DNA of 64,000 nt. Origin: Beijerinckiaceae bacterium (GTDB taxonomy: Bacteria; Pseudomonadota; Alphaproteobacteria; Rhizobiales; Beijerinckiaceae). Position numbers and translations under genes: made by a program. Shown here piece after piece: positions 54,627 to 63,892 of this stretch. How positions within the stretch are numbered: position 1 is the first letter of the stretch; each line of letters begins with the position of its first letter. The notes under the pieces are model-generated. The model made no database searches, was not told where the DNA came from, and saw nothing but the letters and a program-made list of their open reading frames with translations. The stretch lies in the NCBI GenBank assembly GCA_021324915.1, contig JAJPIC010000017.1:62001-126000 (forward strand), read 5' to 3'.

Positions 54627-57491
54627 ATGAACATACTCGACCGAGCGATGATGGAATCTTCCTTTCGGCCAAAGCTGCTCCGCAAGGCCTATTGGAATTG
54701 GGCGCTTATTGTCTTTCTAGTGTTTTTCGCTGGGCTCGGCTGGGCCGATCGCTATGCCATTAATGCACCGATCGGTGCCGATACTCGGCTCCTTTGCAGA
54801 TTCTCCATTGATGATGGGGAAACTCTCGATAAGAGCTGGTCGATTGGTATCGCATTGAATGCGCGATCGGACGCGCAAGTCGTGCGGCTTCGCATCCCGC
54901 ACCTAGTCTATGGCGGACTGTGGTTTGCAGTTCAATTCGCGCCCGATCAAAGGCCGTTCACGAGCTTTCAGCTCGGGCCGATCCTCGTGACTGATTCTCT
55001 CGGCATCGTTGTCCATGGCTTCGATCCAACACAATATACAAACTCCACCTCGATCTTTCGTGTTGGTTCTGCGGGCAATGTCGTGTCATTCGTCGCAATG
55101 CCGCCGGGGACGGTAGCCGCTTTCATTAGCAGTTCCGATCCGTCGTTCAAGTTGGCCGACCGATTCGATCTGCACGAGCCGATCGCCGCGCGGCTTTTGA
55201 TGGGTGCTCTCGGCGTCCTCTGGTTCACACTCGTCTGGACCCTAGGTCATCTTGCTTGGCGCCGGCTCGGCGGGTTCGATCTTCGGCGCGCGTGGATTGC
55301 GCTTTGGCGCAATCATTGGACGATCTTCACCTATGGCATTTCGCTTGCGACTATGGCCTTCGTGATCGGACATTTCTCCTTCGCCATGTCGTGGGAGCCT
55401 TTCAGCGAACAGTTCAACTATGTGGCACAGGCCCTGATCAACGGTCATTTGGACGTGCCGCGGCGTGTCTTCGGCGGCGAAGCAATCCTGCATGGCGGGC
55501 GGGAATATGTTTATTTCGGGCTCTGGCCCGCGCTCTTCAGGCTGTTGATCCTGCCTCTGTTTCAATTGGACAGGTTCATCGCACAGCCTATCTTTATTTT
55601 GCTTTCCGCCGGATATCTCGCCCTTGTCGTGGCAACCGTCCGTGAGCTCGCGCCGAAGGTCACGCCGGGCGCCGATGCCGACATGATTGATCGAGCCACC
55701 GCGTTCGCCATCGTCGGAACGAGCGTCGCCACGGGCCTTCTCGTCTTTGTCGGCCGCAGCTACATCTATCATGAAGCGATTTATTGGTCGCTCCTCGGCG
55801 AGACCGGCGCGATTTATTGCCTCGTCCGCATCCTCAATCGAGGCGAGCTTCCGGCCGGTTTCGGGTTCGCGGCGGCGACAGCGGTCGCTGGCCTAAGCCG
55901 TTTTTCTTCCATTACCGGAATAGGCTTGATGCTGGGCGCGACCGGCTGTTTCGTGCTGCTCAGCCGACGCGATCTCTTGGCAAATGGAAATTGGAAGCGC
56001 GCGTTCCGCTTGGAGGATCCGCGTCTGCGCGCGCTGTTTGTGGGGGCGTTGGGAGTTTGTCTGACACTCGCCTGCCTCTGCGCCATAAACTTCATTCGAT
56101 TTCAAAACTTTTTTGCCTTCCTTCCGATAGAATGGCATTACGGTTATCCGATTGAGCGAATAGCTCATTCAGGCGGTGGTACGATTCATATTTCCAATAT
56201 TCCTGATCGTTTGTATCAATATTTCGGCCAAATATTTCCGCCTTTCACATTGAGCTTTCCTTACGTCGACTTTAACTCGACGACTAACGACAGCGCTATT
56301 TCCGATATTATAGAACCTTATCTCGGTGTTGTTCCTCTCCTTTTCGGTCCGATTTTGCTCTTTCTCTGTGCGACGTCGAGCAGGTTTGCGCGCAGCCTAC
56401 TGAGTTCGTTCGGTCTCATCGCGTTAGTCGCAGCATCAGAGTTCCTGCCAGCGTTAATGTTTATCGGCGTCACCTTCCGCTATAGTCTGGAGCTGGTGCC
56501 AGCAATGCTATTACCGACAGCCATAGCCGCACTGCTCATCGCCCGAATGGCTCGGCGCAGAATTTTAGCTGTTTGGGGGCTCGGTTTTGCTTGCCTCTTC
56601 CAATTTGCGGCCGCACTTCGTTTTCAAGGGCAATATGTTTGGGGTATTTCGCCTCAGTTCACTCGATGGTACTTTATGGAAGCCGATAAGTCTTTGGACG
56701 ATCTCTACGCGAGCGGCGTCGGGACGCCCTCCACCATAGCGGCCATGAATCTTGACGGTCCTAATCTTGCTTACCGCTTTCTCACGAATCCGCACGACTC
56801 AATGAGAACGCAAGTCGTTAACGCTGCAGGCGAGCTTTTCGTGGAAAACGAACCGACTGGCTACCGTTTGCCTATCAGTCTTGGTCGCTGCCCTCTTTCG
56901 CCAAGGGCCCTTTATTACTTTCAAGATATCCCGGTAAGCGACTTGCCCTGGACCGCATTACCAATGGCAACGAGCGCTCCTTGCAAAACTTTATCTGCTG
57001 TCGAAGATAGTCAAATGGTCGGAGTCGACGTCGCTTGGTTGACCAGACCGATGACACGTCCCACCGATCCCCAGGCATATTTTGCGCGGTTCCGCAACGT
57101 CATTGCTAAGCTTTGCCGCAATGGCGCATGCAGCGCGGATAACTGGGCGGCTGTCAGTGTGCGCATTGCAAAAGGCGACGGCTTTCACGTCACCATTGAA
57201 GCATTTTGTACCGCCGAGTTCTGCCGCATTTATCACTATTCAAGGACTTCATTCCTACACGGTGTCATAGCGTTGACGATAATTCCGATTGGCGCGGATG
57301 TCCTCAGCTTCTACCACTTCTTTCCGAGCAATCTGCCCGATGCCCTTCCGACTCAAGGCGAGTTCTTTGCCATCAAAAGGCAGTACGAAACTGAATTCGT
57401 GAGCTTTCGTTTAGCCAACGCGCGAATTTCTCAAAAAGCTGAACCGATCGACCATACATACTCGCATAAAGACCGGGCCAGAACGGATTAA
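54627..57491 (+). CDS. Large multi-spanning membrane protein, GT-C-like, unknown function
   Basis: 954 residues from ATG 54627, 8 bases after the previous stop. An N-terminal helix (WALIVFLVFFAGLGWADRY) is followed by a ~150-residue soluble beta-rich domain, then about ten helices in residues ~190-640 and a C-terminal soluble domain of ~300 residues. The layout resembles membrane glycosyltransferases of the GT-C type, with no diagnostic motif. Codon use from ~56100 onward is more AT-rich. The stop codon lies 4 bases before an IS630 end, so the original C-terminus may have been altered. Confidence 0.7.
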   Translation: MNILDRAMMESSFRPKLLRKAYWNWALIVFLVFFAGLGWADRYAINAPIGADTRLLCRFSIDDGETLDKSWSIGIALNARSDAQVVRLRIPHLVYGGLWFAVQFAPDQRPFTSFQLGPILVTDSLGIVVHGFDPTQYTNSTSIFRVGSAGNVVSFVAMPPGTVAAFISSSDPSFKLADRFDLHEPIAARLLMGALGVLWFTLVWTLGHLAWRRLGGFDLRRAWIALWRNHWTIFTYGISLATMAFVIGHFSFAMSWEPFSEQFNYVAQALINGHLDVPRRVFGGEAILHGGREYVYFGLWPALFRLLILPLFQLDRFIAQPIFILLSAGYLALVVATVRELAPKVTPGADADMIDRATAFAIVGTSVATGLLVFVGRSYIYHEAIYWSLLGETGAIYCLVRILNRGELPAGFGFAAATAVAGLSRFSSITGIGLMLGATGCFVLLSRRDLLANGNWKRAFRLEDPRLRALFVGALGVCLTLACLCAINFIRFQNFFAFLPIEWHYGYPIERIAHSGGGTIHISNIPDRLYQYFGQIFPPFTLSFPYVDFNSTTNDSAISDIIEPYLGVVPLLFGPILLFLCATSSRFARSLLSSFGLIALVAASEFLPALMFIGVTFRYSLELVPAMLLPTAIAALLIARMARRRILAVWGLGFACLFQFAAALRFQGQYVWGISPQFTRWYFMEADKSLDDLYASGVGTPSTIAAMNLDGPNLAYRFLTNPHDSMRTQVVNAAGELFVENEPTGYRLPISLGRCPLSPRALYYFQDIPVSDLPWTALPMATSAPCKTLSAVEDSQMVGVDVAWLTRPMTRPTDPQAYFARFRNVIAKLCRNGACSADNWAAVSVRIAKGDGFHVTIEAFCTAEFCRIYHYSRTSFLHGVIALTIIPIGADVLSFYHFFPSNLPDALPTQGEFFAIKRQYETEFVSFRLANARISQKAEPIDHTYSHKDRARTD

Positions 57492-57495
57492 GGGG

Positions 57496-58540
57496 GAGCG
57501 TTTCACGATTTGGCGGAAGCATAACCTGTGTTGGTGAAATAGTTGCTGCACTCGCGGGGCTGGATGGTTGTGACAAGGTCGCCGATGTGACGCCAAGTGT
57601 CTTGGAGGGTGCGCTTCTGGGCGATGCGCATCCAATGCTTGATTTTGGCAAAGGCCTGCTCGATCGGATTGAGGTCTGGTGAGTAAGGCGGCAGGTACCA
57701 GAGCCGGGCGCCAGCGTCGCGGATGATGCGGCGCAGAGCGGCCGATTTATGGCTGCCGAGATTGTCCATGATGACGATGTCGTCGGGCTTGAGAACGGGG
57801 ATGAGCTGCTGTTCGACATAAGCTCGGAAGCACTCGCCGTTGATCGGCCCGTCGAAGACGCAAGGGGCCGTGAGGCCATCGCAGCGCAGAGCGCCGAGAA
57901 AAGTCAGCGTTCGCCAGTGGCCGTGCGGGGCAAAACCTCGCACGCGCTCGCCCTTCGGCCCCCATCCGCGTAGCGGGGCCATGCTGGTTTTGATCCAGGT
58001 CTCATCGATGAAAACCAGGCGCTGGGGATCTAAACTGGCCTGCCATGACCGCCAACGTCGCCGCCGACGCGCAACGTCAGCGCGGGCTTGCTCGAGGGCG
58101 AACAGCGTTTTTTTGAATCGCAGTCCTTCACGCCGCAGGAATGTCCAGACTGCATTATGCGAGACCTTGACCCCGCACGAAGCGAGTTCGTCCTTCAGCT
58201 TGTGCAGCGTCAGATGCGGTGTCTGGCGGATCCGCTCTTTGATGAAAGCGCGGTGCGGTTCCAGTACTGGCTTGCGGTGGCCGCCCATCTTGCCCGGGCT
58301 CACCGAGCCAGTCGCTCGATAGCGCTGCGACCACTTCACCACCGAGGACACCGCAACACCAAACCGTGCGGCGACCGAACGGCAGCTCTCGCCCGCCGCC
58401 ACCGCCGCCACCACTCGCTCTCGCAGATCATTGGAAAGAGGTCGGCCCATCGGATGCTGGCCCCAGCCCAGCCAGCATCTTGAATCACAAACCGCCGATC
58501 AGGGGAATCCCCCCCGATTCAGCCTAGCCATGAATCGCTC
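57496..58540 (-). mobile_element. IS630-family insertion sequence
   Basis: Imperfect 19-base terminal inverted repeats (57496-57514 and 58522-58540, 14 of 19 matching, both starting GAGCG) enclose one transposase gene. The right end is followed directly by TA, the IS630 target dinucleotide; the left end is preceded by GGGGG, with the nearest TA 6 bases away, so the left duplication is not clean. Total length ~1045 bp, normal for the family. Confidence 0.75.
57503..58450 (-). CDS. IS630-family transposase
   Basis: 315 residues, apparently intact. N-terminal HTH (NDLRERVVAAVAAGESCRSVAARFGVA) and DDE catalytic residues: Asp in LVFIDETWIKT, Asp in IVIMDNLGSHKS and Glu in YSPDLNPIEQAFAK. It is a mariner-like cut-and-paste enzyme inserting at TA. 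Being full length in a single frame, it may be active; IS630 relatives often need frameshifting, which is not the case here. Confidence 0.95.
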   Translation of the reverse strand: MGRPLSNDLRERVVAAVAAGESCRSVAARFGVAVSSVVKWSQRYRATGSVSPGKMGGHRKPVLEPHRAFIKERIRQTPHLTLHKLKDELASCGVKVSHNAVWTFLRREGLRFKKTLFALEQARADVARRRRRWRSWQASLDPQRLVFIDETWIKTSMAPLRGWGPKGERVRGFAPHGHWRTLTFLGALRCDGLTAPCVFDGPINGECFRAYVEQQLIPVLKPDDIVIMDNLGSHKSAALRRIIRDAGARLWYLPPYSPDLNPIEQAFAKIKHWMRIAQKRTLQDTWRHIGDLVTTIQPRECSNYFTNTGYASAKS

Positions 58541-58589
58541 TAGCTTCTCTAAAGAGTTGGGCTGTCGTAATCCAATGAGAGGAGTGCGA

Positions 58590-59321
58590 CTAGGCAAGTG
58601 GTTTACGCCGCGTAGTCCCGATACAGAGATTTAAATTGGCAACGGGAACGCGCAAAGGATAGTACGTTCGATTGATCTCGTTGAATTTCTCGTCAAGTAG
58701 GGCAAGTATTTCGCGCCAGGTGTTGATATGTTCTCGACGGATAAGCCATCCATAGGGCACCCCATACCGTCGCCTAAAAATCCGTTCTGAAGATATTTTG
58801 CGGGCAAACTCGTACGCAATCCCCGGATCACAAGGCAATACCACAGAAAATAAACCGCCTGGCTTTAGCACGCGCTCAACCTCGTTGAGACAGCCCGGAA
58901 GATCTGGCAGGTGCTCTAATACGTGGACAACGACAACCCGGTCGAAAAAGGAGTCGCCATAAGGCAGTTGTTTCTGACAATCTGCGACTGTCGCATTTAC
59001 ATTGGGAAAGCGCTCCGTGATGGTATCTGCCATTTTTTGCCGCAATTCAACGCAGTGATATTCCTGCAGCGATAGCTCTTCAAAGGCAATATGGCCCCCC
59101 AGCCCAGCGCCGAGTTCTAAGGTTTTGAATTTTGTAGTTGTTTTAGGCAGGTGTCGAAGTGGGTACGTGTGATTGAACCGCTCGATTGCGCCATAGCGAT
59201 TAGGTAGTACCTCATGCCAATGGCGCATAAAGTCGTCGGAGATGCGCCTTTGTTCTTGATCAAGCGGTGGTACGCTCTTGGGCCATTTAAACTCTTCATA
59301 GCGGGGAACAGATGTGTCCAT
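58590..59321 (-). CDS. Class I SAM-dependent methyltransferase of the glycan cluster
   Basis: 243 residues from ATG 59321 (ATG 59333 also possible). SAM motif LELGAGLGGHIAFEEL, then VELRQKMADTITERFP, and DRVVVVHVLEHLPDLPGCLNEVERVLKPGG, the Methyltransf_11 pattern. The substrate is probably a sugar or lipid-linked glycan given the context, but this is inference. It lies between the IS and a GT2 gene, on the opposite strand. Confidence 0.85.
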   Translation of the reverse strand: MDTSVPRYEEFKWPKSVPPLDQEQRRISDDFMRHWHEVLPNRYGAIERFNHTYPLRHLPKTTTKFKTLELGAGLGGHIAFEELSLQEYHCVELRQKMADTITERFPNVNATVADCQKQLPYGDSFFDRVVVVHVLEHLPDLPGCLNEVERVLKPGGLFSVVLPCDPGIAYEFARKISSERIFRRRYGVPYGWLIRREHINTWREILALLDEKFNEINRTYYPLRVPVANLNLCIGTTRRKPLA

Positions 59322-59583
59322 CGGGCGATCCAAGTCACAGGAAGTGATAATTTTTACCCGAAATTCGGGTCCTAAATCCAGAAAAATGCGCCTAATGCGA
59401 ATGCAATCAAGTCTTTTTTGAGCTGAGTTCGAAGCGAGGTTTCATGAACTCAAAATCGGCGGAGCTCCTGATCGGGTTCCTATGCGTCAGTTTCTCCGGT
59501 TCCGCCGCGAAGCTTATTAGCAATCGGCTTAGCTTGCGCGAAATGCTCGGCGTACGTGCGCCGCACAAAGGACGGTGTGCGTG

Positions 59584-60582
59584 ATGAGAACGGCGCCGGT
59601 TAGTCACTCTGCTTCCTGCGCGCTCTCCGTCATCGTCCCCGTTTATAGGGAAGAAGCGAATATCCAGTCCTTTCTCAAACGCGTGGTTCCGGTCGTCGAA
59701 GGGCTCGGGCCGTTCGAAATCATCTTTTGCCTCGATCCCTCTCCCGACAAGACGGAACAGCTGATCCGCGAGGAAGCCGAAAGGGATCCGCGCATACGGG
59801 CGCTCGTATTCAGCCGCAGGTTCGGCCAGCCTGCCGCCACGCTCGCCGGCATTTTGAATGCCCATGGCGAGCGGGTCGTCGTGATCGACGTCGACCTGCA
59901 GGATCCCCCGGAGCTCATCGCCGATCTTTGGCGCAAAGCCGCCGAGGAGGATCTCGAAGTCGTTACAGCCCGCCGGCGCACGCGCGCAGGCGAAACGGCG
60001 ATCAAGAGAACGATCGCCGGCGCCGGCTATTCTCTCATCAATTCAATAGCGGAAGTCGGCATCCCCCGCGACACGGGCGACTTCCGCCTCATCAGTCGGC
60101 GCGTGGTGGAGGAATTGCGGCTCTTGAAAGAGGGGCACGGCTTCTTGCGCGGGCTTGTCTCTTTTGTCGGATTCAAACAGGGCGAAGTCCTCTACGACCG
60201 CGACATCCGCCATCAGGGGCGCAGCAATTACAATCGCTACATCGGATCTCTGAAGATCGGCTTCAACGGCATTTTCGGATTTTCCGTGGTGCCGCTCCAG
60301 ATCATGATGTGGACCGGATTTTCCATCGCTCTCTTGAGCGTTCTCGGCGTTGCCATCGTCTTCGCCTTGAAGCTCATTTACGGTCACCGCTATCCGGTCG
60401 GCGTTCCGACGATCACCATATTGGTGCTGTTCATGGGCGGCGTTCAACTCGCGGCGGCGGGAATTCTCGGCGAATATATCGGCCGGATCTACGAGGAAGT
60501 GCGCGAGCGCCCGCAATATATCGTCGATCACGCCATCGGCATGAAGATCGTCGAGCCGCGCGGGCCGCGCGCGCCGCGCTGA
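59584..60582 (+). CDS. GT2 glycosyltransferase, DPM1/ArnC/GtrB type
   Basis: 332 residues from ATG 59584; GTG 59575 is an alternative. GT2 core: LSVIVPVYREEANIQSFLKR, VVVIDVDLQDPPELI (DxD region) and the family's DTGDFRLISRRVVEEL, GHGFLRGLVSFVGFKQ. Two C-terminal membrane helices (IMMWTGFSIALLSVLGVAIVF, ITILVLFMGGVQLAAAGILG) anchor it. Such enzymes transfer a sugar from a nucleotide sugar to undecaprenyl phosphate. Confidence 0.93.
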   Translation: MRTAPVSHSASCALSVIVPVYREEANIQSFLKRVVPVVEGLGPFEIIFCLDPSPDKTEQLIREEAERDPRIRALVFSRRFGQPAATLAGILNAHGERVVVIDVDLQDPPELIADLWRKAAEEDLEVVTARRRTRAGETAIKRTIAGAGYSLINSIAEVGIPRDTGDFRLISRRVVEELRLLKEGHGFLRGLVSFVGFKQGEVLYDRDIRHQGRSNYNRYIGSLKIGFNGIFGFSVVPLQIMMWTGFSIALLSVLGVAIVFALKLIYGHRYPVGVPTITILVLFMGGVQLAAAGILGEYIGRIYEEVRERPQYIVDHAIGMKIVEPRGPRAPR

Positions 60583-60590
60583 AGGGAACC

Positions 60591-61459
60591 ATGCATTGTC
60601 TCCCTCCCCTCGGCGCTTCGGCTGCGCCCACCTGGGACGGTTCGGCCTTTCTCAGCGAAGGCGGGAGGATGCGTATCCTCACCTATCCGGTCGAGGCATC
60701 CGGCTGGACGGATGAGCTGACCGATTTGCACGAGACGCACGGCGCCGGCACACATTTTGTCGACAAAGCCTCGCGGCGTCTGGCTGTCTCCCTGCTGAAA
60801 CGATGTCTCGCCAATTCGCGGCCGACGATCATCGAGATCGGCGTTTCGGGCGGCCATCTTTTGCGCGACCTGAAAGCCAATTGCCGCAAGCCGAGCTCTT
60901 CGGCGCCGATTATACGCTCGCGACATTGATGCGGGTCGGCGATGCGATGAAAGACATTCCACTGCTGCGCTTCGATCTTTCGAAATGCCCGCTGCCTGAC
61001 TCTTGCGCGGACGCGATCGTTGCCTTGAATGTTCTCGAACATATCGAGGCGGACGAGGCTGCGCTCGCCCATTGCTATCGCGCGCTTCGCCCGGCTGGCA
61101 TTCCGGTGCTCGAAGTGCCGCACGGGCCCGAGCTCTTCGACGATTACGATCGTGAGCTCATGCATTTCCGCCGCTATAGAATAGCGGAGCTCAGCGCAAT
61201 GTGTGCGCGTCAGGGATTCAAGATCCTGTCGCGATCGCATACCGGATTCCTGCTTTATCCCGCCTTCCTCCTCTCCAAAAAATTGAGCAAGCGGCAGAGC
61301 GGAAAAGGCGCGAAGCTCGGTGTCGTCGAACGCTCGATCGAATGGTCCGCCTATTTCAATAAACTGGGCGATGTCGCCATGTCGTCGGAGGATCTCCTGC
61401 GCAAATTCGTCTATCTCCCGGTTGGAATCCGCTGCTCGCTCGTGTGCGGAAAGGATTAA
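60591..61459 (+). pseudogene. SAM-dependent methyltransferase, frame broken near 60880
   Basis: ATG 60591 (GAAGGGA upstream) opens a frame through IIEIGVSGGHLLRDLKA (SAM motif I), then ends in unrelated residues. The next frame continues QLPQAELFGADYT, then IVALNVLEHIEADEAALAHC, LRPAGIPVLEVPHGPELFDD and HFRRYRIAEL to TAA at 61457-61459. One missing base in AAAGCCAATTG (about 60876-60886) restores a ~290-residue Methyltransf_11 protein. It is either a recent loss or a sequence error. It follows the GT2 gene by 8 bases. Confidence 0.78.
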
Positions 61460-63887
61460 GCCGCTGCCCGATACGCAGATCATTCCGCAGTCGAGCCGCG
61501 CGCATCTACGGCTCCTCTGGCCTCTCCTCGTTGTCCTTGCCGGGCTCATCAGCATTTATCCGCTGTTCCTCGGCCGCAGCCTCGCCGCGCCACAGATGGG
61601 CGGGGTGGACCTCCTCTATGATCGGCCGCCCTATCTGCCCGGCGGCTCCATGATGCGACCCGCCTTCGAGCGCAATTCCGATCTCGGTGCCTTTGCCTGG
61701 GCATGGCAGCCCTGGACCGCGGTCGAGGCTCGAGCGTTTGAGGCCGGCGAAATGCCGCTCTGGAACCGCTATTCCTATGCCGGGCTCGCGCTCATCGGAC
61801 AGGGAATTTCGCAGATCGGCGATCCTCTGCATCTCATTCCGCTCCTCGGCAAAAGTTCGGCTCTTTCCTGGGATGTGCAATTCGGCCTCGCACGCATATT
61901 GTTCGCCCTCGGCTGTTTCTGGGCGGTTTTGCGATTCCTCGATGCGCCACGGATTGCAGCCGCTATCGGATGTTCCTCCGCCTTCATCGGATTCTTTCTG
62001 TTCCGTATCAATCATGCGGCCTATTTCACCGTCTGCTATGCGCCCTTCATCCTCGTCGCATGGCTCGAATTCATTCGCGCGACGCGACGGCTGACGCTTG
62101 TCGCGTCTGCGCTTCTCCTTTGTTTGGCAAGCCTTGCCGTTTTGAACGCGGGCGCGATCAAGGAGGGTGTGGCCGTCCTCATTATTCTACAGGTTACCGG
62201 CGCGCTCTTATTCGTCTGCGCCCCAATGACGAAGAACGACAAGCTGCGCAGGCTGGTCATCCTCTTGTTCTTCGCCGCGGCCGGAGCTTTTTTTGAATAT
62301 CCGCTGGCGAGCGCCTTCCTCGAAACGCTGAAAAATTCGAATACCAAATCGGACTTGGCCCGCGCCTATGCGCTTCCCCTCGATCTTGCCGGCGGATTTC
62401 TGGATGACTTTCTCTATTTCAGAGTTTGGATCCAGGGATTTCCCTCGCTGAATTTTGCGCTCGGGCTTTGTCTTCTCTGGGCTCTGGCGCGCGCCCCGCG
62501 CTTGGCGTCTCGCTCAGGCTTTATTCCCCTTCTCGCCGGAATGGGCCTCGCCTGGGCATTCGTCTATGGGCTGATCCCACCAAGCCTCGTCGTCAAGATC
62601 CCTTTCCTCGGCCATATCGAACATATTCACGAAGCTTTCTCCTGTCCGCTGATCGTATTGGCAATCGCCGTCTCGGGCTTCGGGCTCGCCGCAATGATCG
62701 ACGACATCAGGACGGGCCGTTGGCGCCTGCCGTTCGCGATTTGCGCAGTTCTGCTCATGGCGATCGTCGGCTCCGCCATTCTGAGCCATCCCGACGTCAA
62801 GACGATCGATCCCGAGCTCAGGAGCTATGATGCGACGAGCGTCACCATTCCGATTATCATTTCGGTCCTAACCCTCCTCACTCTTGCTCTGCCGCTGCTT
62901 GCCGTTCGATTTTTCACAAATCCCCGGCCGCTTTTCGCCGGTCTGTTCATCGGCATCATCCTTTTGGCCCTGCACGTGCGCCAAGGTTTGCATTACGCGA
63001 CAGGCGCGGCGCGGCTCGAACATTTTTATCTCCTCACGCCCGGCCCACGACCCGATTATTCAGTTCCGTCCGACAGCATTGCGTGGCTGTTGAAACAGAC
63101 GCGGCAAGCGCCGGCGCGCGCGATTGGCATCGGCGGCGTGCTGTTTCCTGGATTTGGCGCAACGCTCGGCCTCGAGTCGATCAATGGTCCCGATCCCTTG
63201 CGACCAAAGGACGTTATGGATCTGATCGCGGCCTTTGGCCTGCCGATGGAATGGGGATGGCGCATCCACTTCGACGATCCAGGTGCGATTCAGCGCTTCG
63301 CGCCGATCCTCGATTTCCTCAACGTCCGCTGGCTTCTCGCCTGGCCCGGAGCCTCGCCAGCCCCCGGCGACTTGAGGCTTCACGCCGATCTCGACGTTTA
63401 CGAGCGCACTTCCGCTTGGCCGCGCGCCTTTTTCACCGATCGGATCGAGCATTATGCGAAACTCGAAGATCTCGTCGCCCGCATTCGTCGTGCGAGCGGC
63501 CCTTTCGCCGCCCTCCAGTCATCGGCACAAACCCAGCAAGCGCAAGCGCAAGCGCCGGCGCGTGTCATTGCGGCGCGCGACTATCGCTTGCGCACAAACG
63601 GCACCGAGTTCCACGTCGATGCGCCGGGGCCGGGCCTCGTCGTGCTCGCCGAGACATTGGCGCCGGGCGTGATCGCGACGGTCGACGGCAAGCCTGTCCC
63701 GGTTCTGCGTGTCGATCATATGTATCGAGGCATCGCGATCGATCGCGCCGGCACGTTCGATATCGATTTCGAATTTGCGCCCGCTTACTGGGCGAATGCG
63801 CCGCGTGCAATGGCGATCGGACTGATCTTTGCGCTTTTCGGCTGCGCTCTGCCGTTCGCCACGATCAGGCCCAAGGCTGGCAGGTGA
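61422..63887 (+). CDS. Large membrane protein, YfhO/GT-C-like, unknown function
   Basis: About 820 residues. The start is uncertain: the frame has no ATG before its first membrane helix (LLWPLLVVLAGLISIYPLFL), so TTG 61422, overlapping the methyltransferase end, is my choice. About twelve helices to residue ~520, then a soluble C-terminal domain with LLTPGPRPDYSVP, SINGPDPLRPKDVMDL and VVLAETLAPGVIATVDGKPVPVL, ending in a last helix. The periplasmic tail resembles YfhO (PF09586) proteins, which act on lipid-linked glycosylation. Confidence 0.75.
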   Translation: MESAARSCAERIKPLPDTQIIPQSSRAHLRLLWPLLVVLAGLISIYPLFLGRSLAAPQMGGVDLLYDRPPYLPGGSMMRPAFERNSDLGAFAWAWQPWTAVEARAFEAGEMPLWNRYSYAGLALIGQGISQIGDPLHLIPLLGKSSALSWDVQFGLARILFALGCFWAVLRFLDAPRIAAAIGCSSAFIGFFLFRINHAAYFTVCYAPFILVAWLEFIRATRRLTLVASALLLCLASLAVLNAGAIKEGVAVLIILQVTGALLFVCAPMTKNDKLRRLVILLFFAAAGAFFEYPLASAFLETLKNSNTKSDLARAYALPLDLAGGFLDDFLYFRVWIQGFPSLNFALGLCLLWALARAPRLASRSGFIPLLAGMGLAWAFVYGLIPPSLVVKIPFLGHIEHIHEAFSCPLIVLAIAVSGFGLAAMIDDIRTGRWRLPFAICAVLLMAIVGSAILSHPDVKTIDPELRSYDATSVTIPIIISVLTLLTLALPLLAVRFFTNPRPLFAGLFIGIILLALHVRQGLHYATGAARLEHFYLLTPGPRPDYSVPSDSIAWLLKQTRQAPARAIGIGGVLFPGFGATLGLESINGPDPLRPKDVMDLIAAFGLPMEWGWRIHFDDPGAIQRFAPILDFLNVRWLLAWPGASPAPGDLRLHADLDVYERTSAWPRAFFTDRIEHYAKLEDLVARIRRASGPFAALQSSAQTQQAQAQAPARVIAARDYRLRTNGTEFHVDAPGPGLVVLAETLAPGVIATVDGKPVPVLRVDHMYRGIAIDRAGTFDIDFEFAPAYWANAPRAMAIGLIFALFGCALPFATIRPKAGR

Positions 63888-63892
63888 AATTC

